From positions 62,001 through 126,000 of the forward strand of contig NZ_JSYP01000008.1 of the NCBI RefSeq assembly GCF_000813005.1: DNA of 64,000 nucleotides. The letters are read 5' to 3'. Both the position numbers and the translations under genes were made by a program. Position 1 is the stretch's first letter, and each line of letters begins with the position of its first letter. This document shows positions 60,720 to 64,000 of the stretch, piece by piece. The notes under the pieces were generated by a model. The model was not told where the DNA came from. It saw only the letters and a program-made list of their open reading frames with translations, and did no database searches. The stretch comes from Flavobacterium sp. KMS. Its GTDB lineage: Bacteria; Bacteroidota; Bacteroidia; Flavobacteriales; Flavobacteriaceae.

Positions 60720-60797
60720 CTATAGAGATAGCATCCGTACTTCGGGAGAAGTAACAGGCAAGTTTGTCCGTGAGATAGAAATTATATGTAAACTCAT
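60720..60797 (-). CDS. Candidate 25-residue leader peptide of the arginine cluster
   Basis: An ORF with ATG at 60797 and TAG at 60720, starting about 8 bases after the expected transcription start. It begins MSLHIISISRTNLPV and ends TSPEVRMLSL. It contains two Arg codons, both CGG, rare in this AT-rich DNA. Hairpins sit in and at its end: ACTTC/GAAGT (60739-60752) and ATGCTAT/ATAGCAT (60717-60734, over the stop). The next gene starts 236 bases downstream. The peptide may act through ribosome stalling, or the DNA may act as structured RNA; classical attenuation would usually use more Arg codons. Confidence 0.4.
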   Translation of the reverse strand: MSLHIISISRTNLPVTSPEVRMLSL

Positions 60798-60811
60798 TTT
60801 ATTCATTGGTG

Positions 60812-60839
60812 CAAATTTACATCTTTTTTTTAATTACAA
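60812..60839 (-). promoter_or_regulatory. Promoter of the arginine cluster
   Basis: On the minus strand ATTG, a 17-base spacer and TAAATTTG (60819 to 60812, full -7 match). It would start transcription near 60805, 8 bases before the candidate leader ATG. The remainder of 60485-61056 holds the leader, hairpins and the downstream terminator of the M1 gene at 60945-60983; I see no other gene. Confidence 0.6.
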
Positions 60840-60944
60840 TACATTATTGATAATTTGTAACATTTTTTTAATATTATGTTGCTTTTATCCATTTATCTCA
60901 TTTCTACACTTAAAAAATCAACTAAAAATTAAACTTTTAATAAA

Positions 60945-60983
60945 AAATCGGCTATCTGAGTTAAACTCAAATAGCCGATTTTG
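60945..60983 (-). terminator. Terminator of the M1 peptidase gene
   Basis: AAAATCGGCTAT/ATAGCCGATTTT (12 bases), extended by TGAGTT/AACTCA across one mismatch. The T-run follows on the minus strand. It sits 74 bases after the stop and also insulates the arginine promoter. Confidence 0.85.
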
Positions 60984-61056
60984 ATTATTTATATCTTTAT
61001 TGCTCTTTAAAAAAGCCTAAAAATTATAATTTTTATTGAATATTTATCTATTCAAA

Positions 61057-63318
61057 TTATTCTTTCGTAAATTCTAATACTTGCGAATTTTCTAAAATTG
61101 TCATGTTTAATCCAGTTTTAGTAAATGCAAATCTTAATCCAGCTCTCACCGATTCAAAAGTATCTGCCGCATTCGCAACAGGCTGAACTGGAAATTTAGG
61201 ATAATTAGGAAGCTCTACAGTTAAAGCACTATTTTTTTCGGTAAAAGTGATTTTTAAAGGTGTTTTTTTACTAGAATAAGTCCCTAAATAAGGGTCTAAA
61301 ACAACATCTTTTTCTAATTTACCACTTCCTGCAGTCCATATGTTGTTTACCTCATTACTATCAGGAAAAACGTGATCAGGATCTATAGTAACACTTTCGA
61401 TTTCTTCTGTTGAGTCAAACTTGAAAGACCATTCTACGTTTCTTTGCCAGATTTCAACTGGTAATTTCACTCTGGAAACTTTTCCGCTTTTAGTTTTCAC
61501 ATCAATTACAACAGGCATTACCATTTTTTCAAAGTTCTCAATAGTAATAATCACTCCTTTTGCAGGGTCATTTTTCACATATTTAATTGAGTTAATACCT
61601 TGGTCAAAACGCCAGTTGTTAACATACCAACCTCTCCAGAACCAGCTTAAATCTTCTCCTGCAACGTTTTCCATTGTTCTAAAGAAATCATCTGGTGTAG
61701 GGTGCTTATAAGCCCAACGATCTATATAAGTACGGAAAGCTGTGTCAAAACGCTCTTTTCCTAATACTTGTTCTCTTAAAATTACCAAACCTGAACTTGG
61801 TTTAAAATAACATAACATCCCAATATTTGCCTCTTTCATATTATCTGGAGAACTCATAATAGTTTCTAACTTAGGATTTGTAAATGCCTCAGCCATTTTA
61901 TGCAAATCCTTAGGTGCATCTTTATATTCACCTTTATTAAATTCGGCAGAACTCAATGAATTAATAAATGTATTGAATCCTTCGTCCATCCATCCAAATA
62001 ATCTTTCGTTTGAACCTACAATCATAGGAAACCAGATGTGTCCAAACTCATGATCTGTAACACCCCATAAATCTTCTCCTTTTGATTCCCAACTACAAAA
62101 TACAATTCCTGGATATTCCATACCTCCCTCATTCCCTGCTACGTTTGTTGCAACTGGATAAGGATATTCAAACCATTTATTTGAGTAATTTTCAATTGCT
62201 CCTTTAGTATATTCTGTCGAACGTCCCCAAGCAGCATTTCCATCACTTTCAACAGGATATGCAGAAAGAGCCAATGATTTTTTCCCGCTAGGTAAATTAA
62301 TCTTAGCACCATCTAAAATAAAAGCAGCTGAAGATGCCCAAGAGAAATCACGTGCATTTTTTATTTGATAATGCCATGTTTTTTCTCCATTTCCATTAGC
62401 TTTTGCTGCAGCAACTTCTTCAGCAGAGCGAATCATAACCGTTTTATCACTTAGTGCAGCATCTTTAAATCGTTTTTGTTGTTCTGCGGTATATACTTCT
62501 GGAGCATTTAATAATTCTCCAGAGGCAACTACAAAATGATTAGCAGGAACTGTCAACTTCACATCAAAATTACCATATTCTAAGTAAAATTCCGAAGCAC
62601 CTAAATACGGATGTGTATTCCAGCCTCTTACGTCATCATACACGCACATACGCGGATACCATTGTGCTATTGTAAATATTTTACCGTTTTTAGTTTCAAG
62701 AACTCCTGTTCTATCTGATCCTTCATTAGGAGCTATATAAGAAAAATCAATTTTAATTTTAACGCTGCTTCCTTTTGAGGCTAACTCTTCTGGAAGAAAA
62801 ATTTGCATTCTTGTATCGGTTACAACATATTTAGCATCAACTTCAACCGATTTTTTCTTACCAAGTATAGTAACTTTTACCGATTTAATTTTATTTCCAC
62901 CATCAAAAACCTGTCCTTGAGCACCATTACGACTTCCTGTTAATGGCACTACAGCATTTCCTCGTGAATCTTCTTTGAATAGATTTTGATCCAAATTAAG
63001 CCAAACAAATGACATTTTATCTGGGCTATTGTTGGTATATGTAATCTCATCAGTACCAATAATTTCATTAGTAACCCCATTTAACTTCGCAGTTATCTTA
63101 TAATCTGCTCTGTTTTGCCAGTACTCTGGACCAGGCTGACCACTTGCAGAACGGGTTGTTGTTCCGTTTTTAGAATAAAATAATGGAGAGAATGCATCAT
63201 AATAATCATATTTAGAAATAGGATTAGTTGTCGCAGTAGGAACTTGTTGTGCCCAGGTGGCCGAAATTCCAAACAATAAAGCCATCATTAACAAGGCTTT
63301 TAAAGAGTGTTTTTTCAT
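61057..63318 (-). CDS. M1-family metallopeptidase (secreted aminopeptidase)
   Basis: A 753-residue gluzincin with a signal peptide (cleavage near ISATWAQ). N-terminal beta-sandwich domain (about 55-265), then the catalytic domain with the zinc motif HEFGHIW (about 421-427) and the third ligand Glu in [12 protein letters not shown] 18 residues later; a [15 protein letters not shown] motif gives the exopeptidase GGMEYP variant of GxMEN. C-terminal helical/strand domains follow. It releases N-terminal residues from peptides in the periplasm. Single transcription unit. Confidence 0.88.
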   Translation of the reverse strand: MKKHSLKALLMMALLFGISATWAQQVPTATTNPISKYDYYDAFSPLFYSKNGTTTRSASGQPGPEYWQNRADYKITAKLNGVTNEIIGTDEITYTNNSPDKMSFVWLNLDQNLFKEDSRGNAVVPLTGSRNGAQGQVFDGGNKIKSVKVTILGKKKSVEVDAKYVVTDTRMQIFLPEELASKGSSVKIKIDFSYIAPNEGSDRTGVLETKNGKIFTIAQWYPRMCVYDDVRGWNTHPYLGASEFYLEYGNFDVKLTVPANHFVVASGELLNAPEVYTAEQQKRFKDAALSDKTVMIRSAEEVAAAKANGNGEKTWHYQIKNARDFSWASSAAFILDGAKINLPSGKKSLALSAYPVESDGNAAWGRSTEYTKGAIENYSNKWFEYPYPVATNVAGNEGGMEYPGIVFCSWESKGEDLWGVTDHEFGHIWFPMIVGSNERLFGWMDEGFNTFINSLSSAEFNKGEYKDAPKDLHKMAEAFTNPKLETIMSSPDNMKEANIGMLCYFKPSSGLVILREQVLGKERFDTAFRTYIDRWAYKHPTPDDFFRTMENVAGEDLSWFWRGWYVNNWRFDQGINSIKYVKNDPAKGVIITIENFEKMVMPVVIDVKTKSGKVSRVKLPVEIWQRNVEWSFKFDSTEEIESVTIDPDHVFPDSNEVNNIWTAGSGKLEKDVVLDPYLGTYSSKKTPLKITFTEKNSALTVELPNYPKFPVQPVANAADTFESVRAGLRFAFTKTGLNMTILENSQVLEFTKE

Positions 63319-63486
63319 TTTTGTTGCTGTTTATCTAGCAAATTAATGAAAAAAAAAGCTATTTATGAATTAAATCCTACCGGTTAATACAATTTTATCA
63401 AAAAATATTTCATCAGCTTTTTTACCTATAAATTAAATTTATAAATATATTTACAACTCATTCTTAAACCATTCAAAAACTAAATT

Positions 63487-64000
63487 TTGACTACAATTAT
63501 TTCAAATTCAAAACTTACTGCTTCTATTAAACATGCCGGAGCCGAATTATTTTCATTAAAAAATAACGATAATAAAGAATTTATTTGGGAAGGAAACCCA
63601 GATTTTTGGGGTAAACACTCCCCTGTCTTATTCCCAATTGTTGGTACCTTAAAAAACAATACTTACGTTATTAATGATACATCGTATCACTTGCCACGCC
63701 ACGGTTTTGCAAGAGACATGGAGTTTAATCTAGTTTCTAAAACCGACGAAAGTGCCATTTTTTCGATTCAATCTAATGCAGAATCGTTGAAAGTATATCC
63801 GTTTGAATTTGAATTACAAATAATTTATACTCTGATAGATTCCCAATTAGACATCCAATATAAGGTAATCAATAAAGATGATTCTAAAATGCCTTTCTCT
63901 ATCGGTGCACATCCTGCAATTGCGTTACCAGGAAATTTTGAGAATTACGCTTTAGAATTTGAGAAACAAGAGTCTCTAAAATATTCATTGCTCGAAAATG
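63487..64000 (+). CDS. Aldose 1-epimerase family protein, 3' end missing
   Basis: Frame open from TTG at 63487 to the window end (171 residues visible). Galactose mutarotase-like beta-sandwich of the LacX/YeaD-related group: KHAGAELFSLKN, FIWEGNPDFWGKHSPVLFPIVG, YHLPRHGFARDMEF and FSIGAHPAIALPG (a conserved His in GAHPA). It interconverts sugar anomers, or acts on sugar phosphates. The start has no ATG alternative upstream in the frame that I can see. The C-terminal catalytic Glu is beyond the window. Confidence 0.82.
   Translation, partial: MTTIISNSKLTASIKHAGAELFSLKNNDNKEFIWEGNPDFWGKHSPVLFPIVGTLKNNTYVINDTSYHLPRHGFARDMEFNLVSKTDESAIFSIQSNAESLKVYPFEFELQIIYTLIDSQLDIQYKVINKDDSKMPFSIGAHPAIALPGNFENYALEFEKQESLKYSLLEN

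Overview
The window is chromosomal DNA from a flavobacterium, most likely Flavobacterium or a close relative. It is AT-rich, Shine-Dalgarno sequences are largely absent, and several promoters match the Bacteroidetes type (TTTG, 19-base spacer, TAnnTTTG). It carries a SusC/SusD pair, TonB-dependent uptake, a bacillithiol-type redox protein, a Bacteroidetes-type carbamoyltransferase of arginine synthesis, and the dispersed intergenic repeats seen in this group. I see no rRNA, tRNA, CRISPR array, prophage or complete insertion sequence. The first gene (prmA) and the last (an aldose 1-epimerase homologue) run off the window.

Layout. 1-10.5 kb (mostly +): the prmA end, clpS, a pair of probable ether-lipid enzymes (AGMO-like hydroxylase and YhhN lysoplasmalogenase), small lipoprotein and membrane genes with a decayed stretch, kdsA, an outer-membrane protein, then an envelope cluster (membrane protein, YiiX-like hydrolase, winged-helix regulator, Coq4-like protein, small membrane protein, CreD). 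The cluster carries the same inverted repeat in front of two of its genes. 10.6-27 kb (-): a secreted M28 peptidase and a glycan utilisation locus consisting of a membrane-spanning propeller/LuxR sensor-regulator, SusC, SusD, a GH144-type endo-beta-1,2-glucanase, an esterase and a GH3 beta-glucosidase, followed by a glycerophosphodiesterase-family lipoprotein and a GH43/F5-8/FN3 lipoprotein. 27-37.6 kb: pta-ackA, corA, a GNAT, miaE, glyA, fumarylacetoacetase, a small lipoprotein and agmatine deiminase. 37.8-48.4 kb: an OmpA-type protein, N-carbamoylputrescine amidase, a toxin-antitoxin pair, a lipoprotein, a DUF808 protein, a 39-residue protein, clpB, a YtxJ/BrxC protein and two DUF2157-like membrane proteins. 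48.5-60.8 kb (-): one long arginine/proline cluster in the order leader peptide, GNAT, argG, argC, argD, two unknown genes, proA, proB, argF', argB, argE-like, argH. The window ends with an M1 aminopeptidase and the mutarotase homologue.

How the genes work together. The glycan locus reads as a beta-1,2-glucan system: import (SusCD), endo cleavage (GH144), exo cleavage (GH3) and local control. The esterase and glycerophosphodiesterase are where one would expect enzymes removing succinyl and phosphoglycerol decorations from bacterial osmoregulated periplasmic glucans, which is an inference worth testing. The arginine cluster encodes almost every step from glutamate to arginine. Its first gene, a GNAT behind a leader with mutually exclusive hairpins, is the natural candidate for the N-acylglutamate synthase. 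Agmatine deiminase and N-carbamoylputrescine amidase together give a route to putrescine. In the arg/pro and pta-ackA regions the gaps are filled with repeats, including arrays of CTNAG pentamers at an exact 8-base period.
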